Positions 8,438 to 17,125 of a stretch of 64,000 bases of DNA are shown here, one piece after another. Within the stretch, counting starts at the first letter, position 1; each line of letters opens with the position of its first letter. The notes under the pieces are model-generated. The model saw only the letters and a program-made list of their open reading frames with translations, was not told where the DNA came from and did not search any database. The translations under genes were made by a program, and so were the position numbers. This stretch comes from DATJGR01 sp963780795 (GTDB taxonomy: Bacteria; Pseudomonadota; Gammaproteobacteria; Pseudomonadales; Azotimanducaceae), in assembly GCA_963780795.1 (NCBI GenBank), contig CAWADH010000013.1:430453-494452 (forward strand), given 5' to 3'.

Positions 8438-9859
8438 GTGCCCCATATCCGCATACTGCGGCACTACATCCACACTCCGTACCTGATCATCGCGGGCTGC
8501 GAAGCACTGTTGATCATTGGCGGTGTTTTCGTCGGTTTCTGGATACGGGCCCAGGATTCCCTCCTCTGGAGTACGGCCCACTTTTTCACCGCACTCACGT
8601 ATTCGCTCATCGTGCTGCTCGCGATGGTTGCCATGGGTGTGTATGGCTCGCATGTGCGCGAAGGCTACGTCGGCATGATGTTGCGCACAGCCGTTGCGGT
8701 CTTCCTGATCGCGAGTATGGGTTCGGGCATCGTATTCTATTTTTTCCGGGACCTCGCGCTGTGGCGCGGCACCCTCGCGATTTCGGCGATCGCAACGTTC
8801 GTATTGATCGCCATGTTCCGATGGATCGCGCTCAGCGTGCTCGATCAGGACAACCTCAAACGACGCGTTCTGGTTCTCGGCACCGGCGCGCGCGCCGAGA
8901 AAATCGCATCGCGCATGCGCAGGCGTTACGACCAGCGCGGTTTTCTCATTCACGGCTACATCCCATTCGAACGAACAGCTGATCGTGTGTCGTCGCACGG
9001 CGGAAGAATTTTGACGCTCGACGAACCGCTCAACGAGATTTGCAAGCGCGAAGGCATCGACGAGATCGTAGTGGCGCTCGACGAGCGCCGACGGAATCGC
9101 GAAAACAGCGCGGGCCTTCCGCTCGAAGAGCTGCTCGAGTGCAGGCTCTCGGGTATCGACGTGTGTGACGTGCAGGCGTTCATCGAACGCGAGGCCGGCA
9201 AGCTCGACATCGAACTGCTGCAACCGTCCTGGATGGTGTTTTCGGACGGCTTCATTCGCGGCACGTGGCGCACCGCCACCAAGCGCATGTTCGACGTCGC
9301 TGCCAGTCTCGGACTGTTGCTGTTTGCGTGGCCGTTCATGTTGCTTGCGGCGTTCGCGATCTGGCTCGAGAGCGGCTTCAAAGGGCCGATTCTGTATCGC
9401 CAGCAACGCGTCGGTCTCGATGGAAGCTATTTCGCCGTAACCAAGTTTCGAAGCATGCGCACCGATGCAGAGAAAGGCGGCGAGGCGGTGTGGGCGAGCG
9501 TGGACGATCCGCGCATCACGCGCGTCGGTGGCATCCTGCGCCGCAGCCGCATCGACGAACTGCCGCAGATATTCAACGTGCTCAAGGGCGAGATGAGCTT
9601 CGTCGGTCCGCGACCGGAACGGCCGGAGTTCGTCGGCGATCTGCAAGCGAAGATTCCGTACTACGCGCATCGTCACCGCATCAAACCCGGTCTAACCGGC
9701 TGGGCGCAGCTGTGTTACCCGTATGGCGCCTCGCTCGACGATGCCCGCGAGAAGCTGCAATACGATCTGTATTACCTGAAGAACCACAGCATCCTGCTCG
9801 ATCTGATCATCCTCATTCAAACCGTAGACGTCGTGCTCGTCGGCGACGGTGCGCGTTGA
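8438..9859 (+). CDS. EpsB-type polyprenyl-phosphate sugar transferase
   Basis: A 473-residue polytopic membrane protein starting at GTG 8438, with AAGGACGGA just upstream. The N-terminal third has several membrane helices, then a Rossmann-like CoA-binding domain (LVLGTGARAEKIASRMRRR), and from about residue 280 the bacterial sugar transferase domain: KRMFDVAASLGLLLF, YRQQRVGLDG, TKFRSMRTDAE, SFVGPRPERPEFV and LKPGLTGWAQ-like. It would attach the first phosphosugar to undecaprenyl phosphate at the inner membrane. It resembles the EpsB-like transferases tied to PEP-CTERM/exosortase exopolysaccharide loci. It overlaps the deacetylase reading frame and is co-transcribed with it. Confidence 0.88.
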   Translation: MPHIRILRHYIHTPYLIIAGCEALLIIGGVFVGFWIRAQDSLLWSTAHFFTALTYSLIVLLAMVAMGVYGSHVREGYVGMMLRTAVAVFLIASMGSGIVFYFFRDLALWRGTLAISAIATFVLIAMFRWIALSVLDQDNLKRRVLVLGTGARAEKIASRMRRRYDQRGFLIHGYIPFERTADRVSSHGGRILTLDEPLNEICKREGIDEIVVALDERRRNRENSAGLPLEELLECRLSGIDVCDVQAFIEREAGKLDIELLQPSWMVFSDGFIRGTWRTATKRMFDVAASLGLLLFAWPFMLLAAFAIWLESGFKGPILYRQQRVGLDGSYFAVTKFRSMRTDAEKGGEAVWASVDDPRITRVGGILRRSRIDELPQIFNVLKGEMSFVGPRPERPEFVGDLQAKIPYYAHRHRIKPGLTGWAQLCYPYGASLDDAREKLQYDLYYLKNHSILLDLIILIQTVDVVLVGDGAR

Positions 9860-9869
9860 GAGTTCTGCC

Positions 9870-10724
9870 GTGATCACCAATGCGCTCACCGTCGACGTAG
9901 AAGATTATTTCCAGGTCTCTGCGTTTCGCGAACAGGTGTCCCCCGACGACTGGCCGCATTTCGAGTCTCGCGTCGTCGCGAACACGCATCGTGTGCTCGA
10001 CGTGTTCGACGAAGGCGGCGCTACTGCGACCTTCTTCGTCCTGGGATGGATCGCCGAACGCCATCCGCAGTTGGTGCGCGACATCGCGTCGCGCGGTCAC
10101 GAGATCGCCTGCCACGGCTTCAGCCATCAGTTGATCTACGGCCAATCGAAAGCGGTTTTCACGGAGGAAACGCGGCGCGCAAAAGACGTGCTCGAGGCAC
10201 AGGTACAGAAGCCCGTTCGTGGCTATCGCGCGGCCAGCTTCTCGATCACGGATGCATCCCGTTGGGCGCTCGACGTGCTCGCCGACTGTGGGTTCGAATA
10301 CGACTCCAGCATGTATCCGGTGCGCCACGATCTTTACGGAACGGCCGTGGAAGCTGCGGGTCCGCATCGAATCGTTGCGCCCGAAGGCAAGACGCTGATC
10401 GAATTTCCGATGACCACCCGCTCGTTCATGGGGATGACGGTGCCGGTCTCGGGCGGCGGCTACTTCCGCCTCTACCCCTATCGCCTCACCGCCTTTCTGC
10501 TCAATGCCGTGAATCGCGACAATGAGCCGTTCGTGTTCTACATGCATCCGTGGGAAGTCGATCCCGGCCAGCCGCGCATTCGCGCCTCAGTGAAGTCGCG
10601 CTTTCGTCACTACACCAACCTCGATCGCTGCGAGGCGAAACTCCGTGCATTGCTACGCGACTTCAGCTTCGCCTCGATGGCGCAAGTCGTAGCGGACTAT
10701 CCGCTGGCAGAAGCCACCGCCTGA
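9870..10724 (+). CDS. Polysaccharide deacetylase (NodB-like, exosortase-locus type)
   Basis: A 284-residue polysaccharide deacetylase. The start is probably GTG 9870, giving MITNALTVDVEDYFQ; a GTG at 9849 inside the preceding gene is also open. Metal-site motifs are visible: Asp in VDVEDYF and the His pair in CHGFSHQL; YRAASFSIT and SMYPVRHDLYG are typical of the deacetylase type found in PEP-CTERM/exosortase exopolysaccharide clusters. It would remove acetyl groups from a polymer or lipid-linked sugar. No signal peptide is seen, which is usual for this subgroup. It follows the sugar transferase directly. Confidence 0.9.
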   Translation: MITNALTVDVEDYFQVSAFREQVSPDDWPHFESRVVANTHRVLDVFDEGGATATFFVLGWIAERHPQLVRDIASRGHEIACHGFSHQLIYGQSKAVFTEETRRAKDVLEAQVQKPVRGYRAASFSITDASRWALDVLADCGFEYDSSMYPVRHDLYGTAVEAAGPHRIVAPEGKTLIEFPMTTRSFMGMTVPVSGGGYFRLYPYRLTAFLLNAVNRDNEPFVFYMHPWEVDPGQPRIRASVKSRFRHYTNLDRCEAKLRALLRDFSFASMAQVVADYPLAEATA

Positions 10725-10779
10725 TCAGAGCGCTCCGCTCACGTATACTTCGCCGGCTTCAACGCACGGAGATCGGACC

Positions 10780-11829
10780 ATCCTTCAAGCCATTGCCGAA
10801 CACTTCGGACATTTGTTCGGGCCGCTGCGGCTGTTCAGCAGCTATCTCTTCCTCGCAGGTATCGCAAACGGTCTCTCGGTTGTTCTGACCTTCCTGCTGT
10901 TGCCCCGCCTCTGGCATCTGCTGCCGAAAGACCAAGGGCGGGCGCACGCCGTGAACGCCGAGATGAGCATCGGCAAGCCGATGGGCGCCGGCGCCATCTT
11001 CGTGCCGATCTTCGCCTTCGTGGCGTTGTTGGTGGCTCCGCTACAGTGGCCGTATCTGACGGTGATCGGTTGCATGCTGGTCGCGATGTACGTCGGCTTC
11101 CTGGACGACAAGACGCGCGGCGGCTGGAGCGAGTATGCGCTCGGAGCGTGTGATCTCGTGGTCAGTATCATCGCGGCCACTGCGGTGTGCCGAATGTCCG
11201 GCTTCGACCTCTGGCTGCCGTTCCTGAAGTCGCCGCTGCACCTCGACGCGTGGTTGTTCATCGCGGGCGGGTCGATCCTGATCTGGGTAACGATCAATTC
11301 GACCAATGCGACCGATGGCGTGGATGGGCTTTCCGGAAGCCTGTCCGCAATGGCGCTGGTGTTCCTGGGCGCGATCCTCTACGGCGTGCTGGGCCACAAG
11401 GATGTTTCGGCCTATCTGCTGCTGCCCCACTACGCCAACGGTCCTGCGTGGGCGATGCTGGCGTTTTCGATGATCGGGTGTCTGGCGAGCTACCTCTGGT
11501 ACAACTGCAACCCGAGCGTGGTTCTGATGGGGGATGCAGGCTCCCGCCCCATCGGACTGCTGTTGGGGGTCTTGGTGCTCGCTTGTGGAAATCCGTTCCT
11601 GGTGTTCGTCGTTGCGACGGTGGTGCTCGTCAACGGCGGAACGGGTCTGTTGAAGGTCGCGCTCCTGCGGTTCTTCCGCATCCCGATCTTCCGCAGCGTT
11701 CGCTATCCGCTGCACGACCACATGCGGAAGAACCTCGGCTGGTCGAACACCCAGGTGCTGGTGCGCTTCATGCTGTTGCAGGCGGTCGGAACACCGCTGC
11801 TGCTGATGCTGCTGCTGAAACTTCGCTGA
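10780..11829 (+). CDS. MraY/WecA-like phosphosugar transferase
   Basis: A polytopic membrane protein of about 340-350 residues from the polyprenyl-phosphate N-acetylhexosamine-1-phosphate transferase superfamily. Signature motifs are present: LDDKTRG (DDxxK), NSTNATDGVDGLSG, and LMGDAGSR. The late HHH-type motif of MraY is degenerate here (LHDHMRKNLGWSN). Homology-like sequence (LQAIAEHFGHLFGPLRLF, like the MraY N-terminus) extends upstream of the first normal start, TTG 10813, to a possible ATC start at 10780 with ACGGAGA upstream. It lies in an exopolysaccharide cluster, not a cell-division cluster, so it is probably a specialised paralogue. Confidence 0.8.
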   Translation: MLQAIAEHFGHLFGPLRLFSSYLFLAGIANGLSVVLTFLLLPRLWHLLPKDQGRAHAVNAEMSIGKPMGAGAIFVPIFAFVALLVAPLQWPYLTVIGCMLVAMYVGFLDDKTRGGWSEYALGACDLVVSIIAATAVCRMSGFDLWLPFLKSPLHLDAWLFIAGGSILIWVTINSTNATDGVDGLSGSLSAMALVFLGAILYGVLGHKDVSAYLLLPHYANGPAWAMLAFSMIGCLASYLWYNCNPSVVLMGDAGSRPIGLLLGVLVLACGNPFLVFVVATVVLVNGGTGLLKVALLRFFRIPIFRSVRYPLHDHMRKNLGWSNTQVLVRFMLLQAVGTPLLLMLLLKLR

Positions 11830-11833
11830 CGCC

Positions 11834-13051
11834 TCAGCCGAGTCCCAGCACGAGCTTCGACATGATGTTGCGCTGGATTTCGTTCGATCCCGCGTAGATC
11901 GACACTTTGCGGGTGTTGAAATAATCCTGGGCGACGCCGTTTGCGTGCGCCGGCCCTACCGGCTGAAAGTTGTCGCGTTCGGCCGGCGTCGATGCATCGA
12001 ACGGACCCGCATAGTAGCCCGACGCTTCGAGCGCGAGTTCGGTGATGGCCTGCTGCAGCTCCGTCCCGCGCGTCTTCAGCAGCGAAGACTCCGGCCCGAC
12101 ATTCTGCCCCGCGGCGAGCGCACCGAGGATGCGTAACTCCGTGAACTCCATGGCGAGCACCTGCACTTCGATGTCGTCGATGCGCGCCTTGAATGCCGCG
12201 TCGGCGACGAGCGGTGCGCCGTAGCCGTTCGTTTCGGCTGCAGCCATGGCGCGTATCTGCGCAAGAACGCCTTTCAGCGTCGGCGAGTAGGCATTGCCGC
12301 GTTCGAATTCGAGCAGATACTTGGCGCAGGTCCACCCCTTCCCTACTTCGCCGATGAGATTCTCTTTCGGCACCACTACGTTTTCGAAATACACCATGTT
12401 GATTTCCTGGTGACCGACTGGGGGCTGATCCAGCGTAACGATCGGGTTCACCGTCACGCCGGGTGAGTGCATGTCGATCAGCAGAAAACTGATGCCCATC
12501 TGCTGCTTCGCTTCCTGGCTCGTGCGCACCAGACAGAAAATCCAGTCGGCGTATTGCGCCAGCGTCGTCCAGGTCTTAACACCATTGACGAGGAAGTGGT
12601 CGCCCTTGTCCTCCGCCTTCGTGCGCAGCGACGCGAGATCGGAGCCCGACCCCGGTTCGGAATAGCCCTGACACCACCACACGTTGGTGTTGAGAATGTC
12701 GGGCAGGAATCGGCGCTTCTGCTCGTCCGTTCCGAACTTCATGATCACAGGGGCGACCATCGTCATGCCGAACGGCATCACGGCCGGTGCACCGACACGT
12801 GCGCGTTCGAGGTCGAAGATGTAGTTCTGCGTCGGTGTGAACGCGGCGCCGCCGTGCTCTTTCGGCCAGTCGACTGCGGCCCAGCCCTTTGCCGCCAGCG
12901 CTTTCTGCCAGCGAACGTGGTCCTCTTTGGACAGGCGACCGAGCGCGCTCCGCGCCTGACGTTTGCGAATCTCCTCCGGCCACGCGTCGGCGAGCCACGC
13001 ACGCACTTCCTGCTGAAACCTGCGATCGGCCTCGCTGAATGACATGTCCAC
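11834..13051 (-). CDS. Acyl-CoA dehydrogenase
   Basis: A 405-residue FAD flavoenzyme of the acyl-CoA dehydrogenase family, which oxidises acyl-CoA thioesters to 2,3-enoyl-CoA. Visible features are the N-terminal helical domain, WCQGYSEPGSGSDLASL (the FAD-binding SEPGxGSD motif), NGVKTWTTLAQYADW, and a C-terminal helical domain ending with the FAD-contacting segment YAGSNEIQRNIMSK. The start is GTG 13051 or ATG 13045. It is the last gene of a minus-strand acyl-CoA operon. The subtype resembles long-chain or sterol side-chain dehydrogenases; the substrate is not determined. Confidence 0.9.
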   Translation of the reverse strand: MDMSFSEADRRFQQEVRAWLADAWPEEIRKRQARSALGRLSKEDHVRWQKALAAKGWAAVDWPKEHGGAAFTPTQNYIFDLERARVGAPAVMPFGMTMVAPVIMKFGTDEQKRRFLPDILNTNVWWCQGYSEPGSGSDLASLRTKAEDKGDHFLVNGVKTWTTLAQYADWIFCLVRTSQEAKQQMGISFLLIDMHSPGVTVNPIVTLDQPPVGHQEINMVYFENVVVPKENLIGEVGKGWTCAKYLLEFERGNAYSPTLKGVLAQIRAMAAAETNGYGAPLVADAAFKARIDDIEVQVLAMEFTELRILGALAAGQNVGPESSLLKTRGTELQQAITELALEASGYYAGPFDASTPAERDNFQPVGPAHANGVAQDYFNTRKVSIYAGSNEIQRNIMSKLVLGLG

Positions 13052-13109
13052 GCGCTTACCCCGTCAATGCAAAGCCGCGGATTCTAACCCGATGCGACTG
13101 CCGTTGATG

Positions 13110-14261
13110 TCACACGCATTCCTTGACGGCGCCGATCAGTCGCGCCGCGCGCGGATCGATCAATAACCCGCTGCCCATCTGGTTCATCACGTAGCCGAAC
13201 CCGACGCCGCTATCGAAGTCACCGAAACCGAGAGACCCGCCGGCGCCTGCGTGACCGAACGAGTTCGGCCCGAGCATCTGAATTTCAGGTCCAGTGCGCA
13301 TGAATCCGAGGCCAAACGTCGTGCGTAACCCCAGCACGGCATCGGGCGCATCGCTTTGAATCTTCAACGCCTTGTCCAACGTGCGCTTACCGAAGAGCCG
13401 CGTTCCCTTCACGGTGCCGATACACGCGGCGTAAAGACGCGACAACGATCGCGCCGTGGTGATTCCGTTGGCGGCCGGAATTTCGCTGCGGTGCACTTCG
13501 GGAAGATTGAAAATCGAGTCGCCCGGCGGCCCGGCCATTGCGCCGTTGAGGGAAAGCGCGCGTCCAGCAAGCGAGTCTGGCCCGAATAGGGCGGCCATCT
13601 GTGCAAGGATTGCGGGATCCGTAGGCGGCGGCGCGCTGACGAGTCGTGCGACGCGAGGTTCGACGTCCGCTGGAAGTCCGATCCAGAACTCCAATCCCAG
13701 CGGTTCCGCGACTTCGTCCTTGAAAAAGCGCCCGATCGACTTACCGGTGATTCGTCGTACCAGTTCCCCGACGAGCCAGCCGTAGGTGAGCGCGTGGTAA
13801 CCGTGGCGACTTCCCGGCGGCCAGACCGGCGTCTGGGCTGCAAGTGCATCGACGATCGGCGTGACCTCGAGCACCTGTGCGCGCGTGAGCGGCGCGTCCA
13901 CCACCGGCAGGCCCGCCTGGTGGTTCAACAGCATCCGCACTGGAATGTCGGCCTTACCGCCTGCGGCAAACTCGGGCCAGTACTGTGCTACCGGCGCATC
14001 GATATCGAGGCGCTTCTGGTCGACCAGCATCATTGCGCAAATCGCGGTGGCGCCTTTCGTCGTGGAGAACACCAGCGCGGGCGTGTTCTCTTTCCACGTT
14101 TTGCCCTTCACGTCTGTGAGCCCGCCCCACAGATCGACGACCTTGCGGCTCTTCACGTGCAGACAGAACGCGGCGCCCACTTCGCCGCCTTCGCGAAAGT
14201 TCGCTTCGAACGCATCGCGAACCCGCTCGAACCCCTTAGATACCGTTCCATGGATGGACAT
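13110..14261 (-). CDS. Serine hydrolase of the beta-lactamase/esterase EstB family
   Basis: A 383-residue serine hydrolase with the class C beta-lactamase fold. Motifs in order: SxxK as FSTTKGAT (nucleophile Ser near 68), the Tyr motif in GYHALTYGWL, and the HxG motif in GHAGAGG replacing the KTG of true beta-lactamases. This motif set is typical of EstB/LACTB-like esterases. No signal peptide is present, so it is likely a cytoplasmic esterase rather than a resistance enzyme. ATG 14261 is preferred to GTG 14264 because GAGGAGG lies just upstream. Its place in an acyl-CoA operon suggests it cleaves an ester or lactone intermediate. Confidence 0.85.
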   Translation of the reverse strand: MSIHGTVSKGFERVRDAFEANFREGGEVGAAFCLHVKSRKVVDLWGGLTDVKGKTWKENTPALVFSTTKGATAICAMMLVDQKRLDIDAPVAQYWPEFAAGGKADIPVRMLLNHQAGLPVVDAPLTRAQVLEVTPIVDALAAQTPVWPPGSRHGYHALTYGWLVGELVRRITGKSIGRFFKDEVAEPLGLEFWIGLPADVEPRVARLVSAPPPTDPAILAQMAALFGPDSLAGRALSLNGAMAGPPGDSIFNLPEVHRSEIPAANGITTARSLSRLYAACIGTVKGTRLFGKRTLDKALKIQSDAPDAVLGLRTTFGLGFMRTGPEIQMLGPNSFGHAGAGGSLGFGDFDSGVGFGYVMNQMGSGLLIDPRAARLIGAVKECV

Positions 14262-14279
14262 CACCCCTCCTCGATTTCG

Positions 14280-15914
14280 TTAGTTGGTTTCCAGCAGCGA
14301 CTTGCCGATCACCCTCAGCGCAAGCGTTTCCTCGGCGCCTTCGAAGATCGACAGCACGCGCGCGTCGACGTAGAAGCGGCTCACGTCGGTTTCCTCGGCA
14401 TACCCGATGCCGCCGTGAATCTGCATTGCTTCGCGGCACACCCACTCGGCCATGCGGCATGCCAGGAGTTTGACGAGACTTGCTTCGACCTGACCTGCGC
14501 CTTTGTCCATCTCGTGCGCGACCGAATGCGAGAAGCAGCGACAGGCGGCGATGTACATTCCCATACGCGCGAACTTCGCCTGCGTAAGCGGGTAGTCGGC
14601 GACCTTGCGGTCGAACACCGTGCGGCTCCGCGCGTATGCGATCGCGCTGTCGAAGGCTGCCTGCATGAGGCCGCACGCACGCGCCGCCGTTTGCAGGCGG
14701 CCGCCTGAGAAGCCGCGCATCGTGAAGTAGAAGCCCTTTCCCTCGCCTTCCCGCTCGCCGACCAGGTGTGTGTCCGGCACGAAGAAATCGTCGTAGAACA
14801 TCTCGAACGAGTGCATGCCGCGATAGCCGATCGTCGCGATCGCGCGACCGGTGACGCTGCCGCCGTTCGATTGGTGAACGAACTCCCCGGCGTCGGTGCT
14901 CGGCTTCTCCACCAGGAACAGCGACAGTCCCTTGTGCAACGGCCGCGCATTCGGGTCGGTGCGTGCCAGCACGAGGATGACGCCGGCCTTGCCTGCGAAC
15001 GTGCACCAGGTCTTGCCGCCGTTCAGACGCCAGCCGCCCTCGACACGCTTGGCACGCAACGACACCGCCGCAACGTCGGAGCCTGTGCCGGGTTCCGTAA
15101 CGGAGACCGCGCAGAACGGATCGCCGGCGGCGAGCGCCGGTAACCAACGCGCCTGCTGTGCCGCGGTCCCGCCTTCCAGCAGCGCTCGCGCAACGATTTC
15201 CGGGCGGGTGATGAGGCTTCCGGCCGCGCCGAGTGAGCCCCGGGACAGCTCTTCGGTCGCCAGCACCATGCCGAGGCTGTCTTCGCTATGGTCCGGCTTG
15301 AGTCCGCCGAAGCGTTCCGGAACCGACAGCCCGAAGCAGCCGAGGCGTTTCAACCCCTCGATGATCTCGTCGGGGATCATCGAGTCGGTTCGATGGACGG
15401 ACGCCGCGCGTGGACGCACCACTTCGTCTGCGAACCGTCGGAACGTATCGCGCATCAGGCGCTTCTCGTCGTCGAGCCGGTCCGGCAGCACACCCGATGC
15501 GTCGAGCAGATCGCGCCCGAGCGCGGTAAGCGCATCCGCAGCCAGATGCGACGCCACGAAGGGATCGTCCATCGGCCGAAGATCTGCGGAGGTCATGCCG
15601 TAGTCGGCAGGACGAACCGACAGACGATGACGGAAGTTCGAGAGCGTTTCGGCGCTGAACGCGCACGCAACGCGCCGCTCGATGTCGGTCGAATCCGCAC
15701 GCAGCGCGAGTGTGACCATCGCGCCGCTCGCCGCCAGCTCTGCGCGCGACAGCGCGAGGTCGTAGAGTTGTAGCTGCGCGTCGTCGATCGCTGCGTTTCC
15801 GAAACGCGCGCGAACATACGCCGCCGCGCTGCGCAGCAGACCATCCGCGACGTCGAGCAGGCGGGCCGCTGTGGTGACGTCGGTGGAGGTCAGTCGTATG
15901 CGCCTATGATGCAC
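14280..15914 (-). CDS. Acyl-CoA dehydrogenase with N-terminal extension
   Basis: A protein of about 544 residues. The C-terminal 380 residues are a full acyl-CoA dehydrogenase: VSVTEPGTGSDVAAV is the FAD motif, NGGKTWCTFAGKAG follows, and GGIGYAEETDVSRFYVDAR closes the domain. The first 150 residues are an extra helical domain (DAQLQLYDLALSRAELAAS) seen in a subset of large bacterial acyl-CoA dehydrogenases. The start is uncertain: GTG 15914 overlaps the thiolase end by 25 bases; a CTG at 15893 overlapping the thiolase stop is the alternative. It belongs to the same minus-strand operon as the thiolase. Confidence 0.85.
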   Translation of the reverse strand: MHHRRIRLTSTDVTTAARLLDVADGLLRSAAAYVRARFGNAAIDDAQLQLYDLALSRAELAASGAMVTLALRADSTDIERRVACAFSAETLSNFRHRLSVRPADYGMTSADLRPMDDPFVASHLAADALTALGRDLLDASGVLPDRLDDEKRLMRDTFRRFADEVVRPRAASVHRTDSMIPDEIIEGLKRLGCFGLSVPERFGGLKPDHSEDSLGMVLATEELSRGSLGAAGSLITRPEIVARALLEGGTAAQQARWLPALAAGDPFCAVSVTEPGTGSDVAAVSLRAKRVEGGWRLNGGKTWCTFAGKAGVILVLARTDPNARPLHKGLSLFLVEKPSTDAGEFVHQSNGGSVTGRAIATIGYRGMHSFEMFYDDFFVPDTHLVGEREGEGKGFYFTMRGFSGGRLQTAARACGLMQAAFDSAIAYARSRTVFDRKVADYPLTQAKFARMGMYIAACRCFSHSVAHEMDKGAGQVEASLVKLLACRMAEWVCREAMQIHGGIGYAEETDVSRFYVDARVLSIFEGAEETLALRVIGKSLLETN

Positions 15915-17089
15915 ACGGCCGCGACGTTCGACATCGGCGAGCCGCCGAGGTTGTGCGTCATGCCGATCGAAGGGTTGGCGAGCTGGCGTTCGGCGGCGCG
16001 GCCCTGCAGCTGCAGATACATCTCGTACAGCATCCGGATGCCCGACGCACCGATCGGATGACCGAAGCATTTCAGTCCGCCGTCGATCTGACACGGAATC
16101 TGACCATCTGCATCGTAGAAGCCGTTCATCACGTCTTTGATCGCGCCGCCCTCCGGCGACAGCTGCAGGTCCTCCATCGTCACGAGTTCCGTGATCGAGA
16201 AGCAGTCGTGACACTCGAACATGCTCACCTGGTCACGCGGGCTATCGATGCCCGCTTCCTTGTATGCCTTGGTCGCAGCAATGCGGGTGGTGTGGAAGTA
16301 GCTTCCATCCCAGCTGTTGTGACCGGACTCCGAGCCGTTGGACAGGGCGAGCTGAAGTGCCTTGACCGAGACGATGTGATGCTTGCCGAGGCGCTTCGCA
16401 ATTTCGGGCGTCGTCAGGATCGCGCACGCGGCGCCGTCGGAAACGCCGCAGCAATCGAACAGGCCGAGCGGCTCCGCGATCATCGGTGCGTTGAGCGCTT
16501 CGTCCTCGGTAATGGGCTTGCGAAGGTGCGCCTTCGGATTCTTCGCGCCATTGGCGTGGCTCTTCACCGACACGTGCGCAATGGCGCGCTTGAGATCGTC
16601 TCGATTGACCCTGTGCTTCGCGCGGTAGGCGCTCGCGAGCTGCGCGAAGTTGCCCGGTGCCGAACCATTCGCCGACCACTGCGGCGCCAACGTTCCGCCA
16701 AGGTTACCCGGCAGTCCACCGTAGCCGGTGTCTTTCAGCTTCTCGACGCCTAACGCCAGTGCGATGTCGCATGCGCCGGAAGCCACCGCATACACTGCGC
16801 CTCGGAACGCTTCCGACCCCGACGCGCAGAAATTCTCGACCCGCGTCACCGCGATGTTCGGCAGCCGCAATGCGATCGACAACGGCAAACCGCCTTTGCC
16901 GACGTTGATCTCTTCGTAGTGAGTCGAGAACCAGGCGGCGTCGATCTGGCTCTGGTCGATGCCGGCATCCGCCATCGCCTCGGCGAACGCCTCCACCATC
17001 AGTTCTTCGGCACCCGCCTCCCAGCGCTCGCCGAACTGGGAACAGCCCATCCCGAGTATCGCAACCTTGTCCTTGATGCCTCGCGCCAT
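15890..17089 (-). CDS. Thiolase (SCP-x / archaeal acetyl-CoA acetyltransferase type)
   Basis: A 399-residue thiolase-superfamily enzyme starting MARGIKDKVAILGMG. Active-site features are the nucleophilic Cys in NFCASGSEAF (about residue 89) and the His loop GHPIGASGIRM near the C-terminus. The THNLGGSP end is typical of the lipid-transfer-protein-like thiolases. These enzymes make or break beta-ketoacyl-CoA, or act as retro-aldolases with a DUF35 partner. The gene lies directly downstream of an HMG-CoA synthase-like protein that carries a DUF35 domain, the same three activities found in the archaeal thiolase/HMGCS/DUF35 complex. Confidence 0.9.
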   Translation of the reverse strand: MARGIKDKVAILGMGCSQFGERWEAGAEELMVEAFAEAMADAGIDQSQIDAAWFSTHYEEINVGKGGLPLSIALRLPNIAVTRVENFCASGSEAFRGAVYAVASGACDIALALGVEKLKDTGYGGLPGNLGGTLAPQWSANGSAPGNFAQLASAYRAKHRVNRDDLKRAIAHVSVKSHANGAKNPKAHLRKPITEDEALNAPMIAEPLGLFDCCGVSDGAACAILTTPEIAKRLGKHHIVSVKALQLALSNGSESGHNSWDGSYFHTTRIAATKAYKEAGIDSPRDQVSMFECHDCFSITELVTMEDLQLSPEGGAIKDVMNGFYDADGQIPCQIDGGLKCFGHPIGASGIRMLYEMYLQLQGRAAERQLANPSIGMTHNLGGSPMSNVAAVCIIGAYD

Positions 17090-17125
17090 GTCGGTCTCTC
17101 CTGAAGGTTCTGTGAATTCGCGTTG

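Noticed and set aside
13110..14261. A beta-lactamase resistance gene
   Set aside because: The KTG motif is replaced by HAG and no signal peptide is present, which fits an EstB-type esterase.
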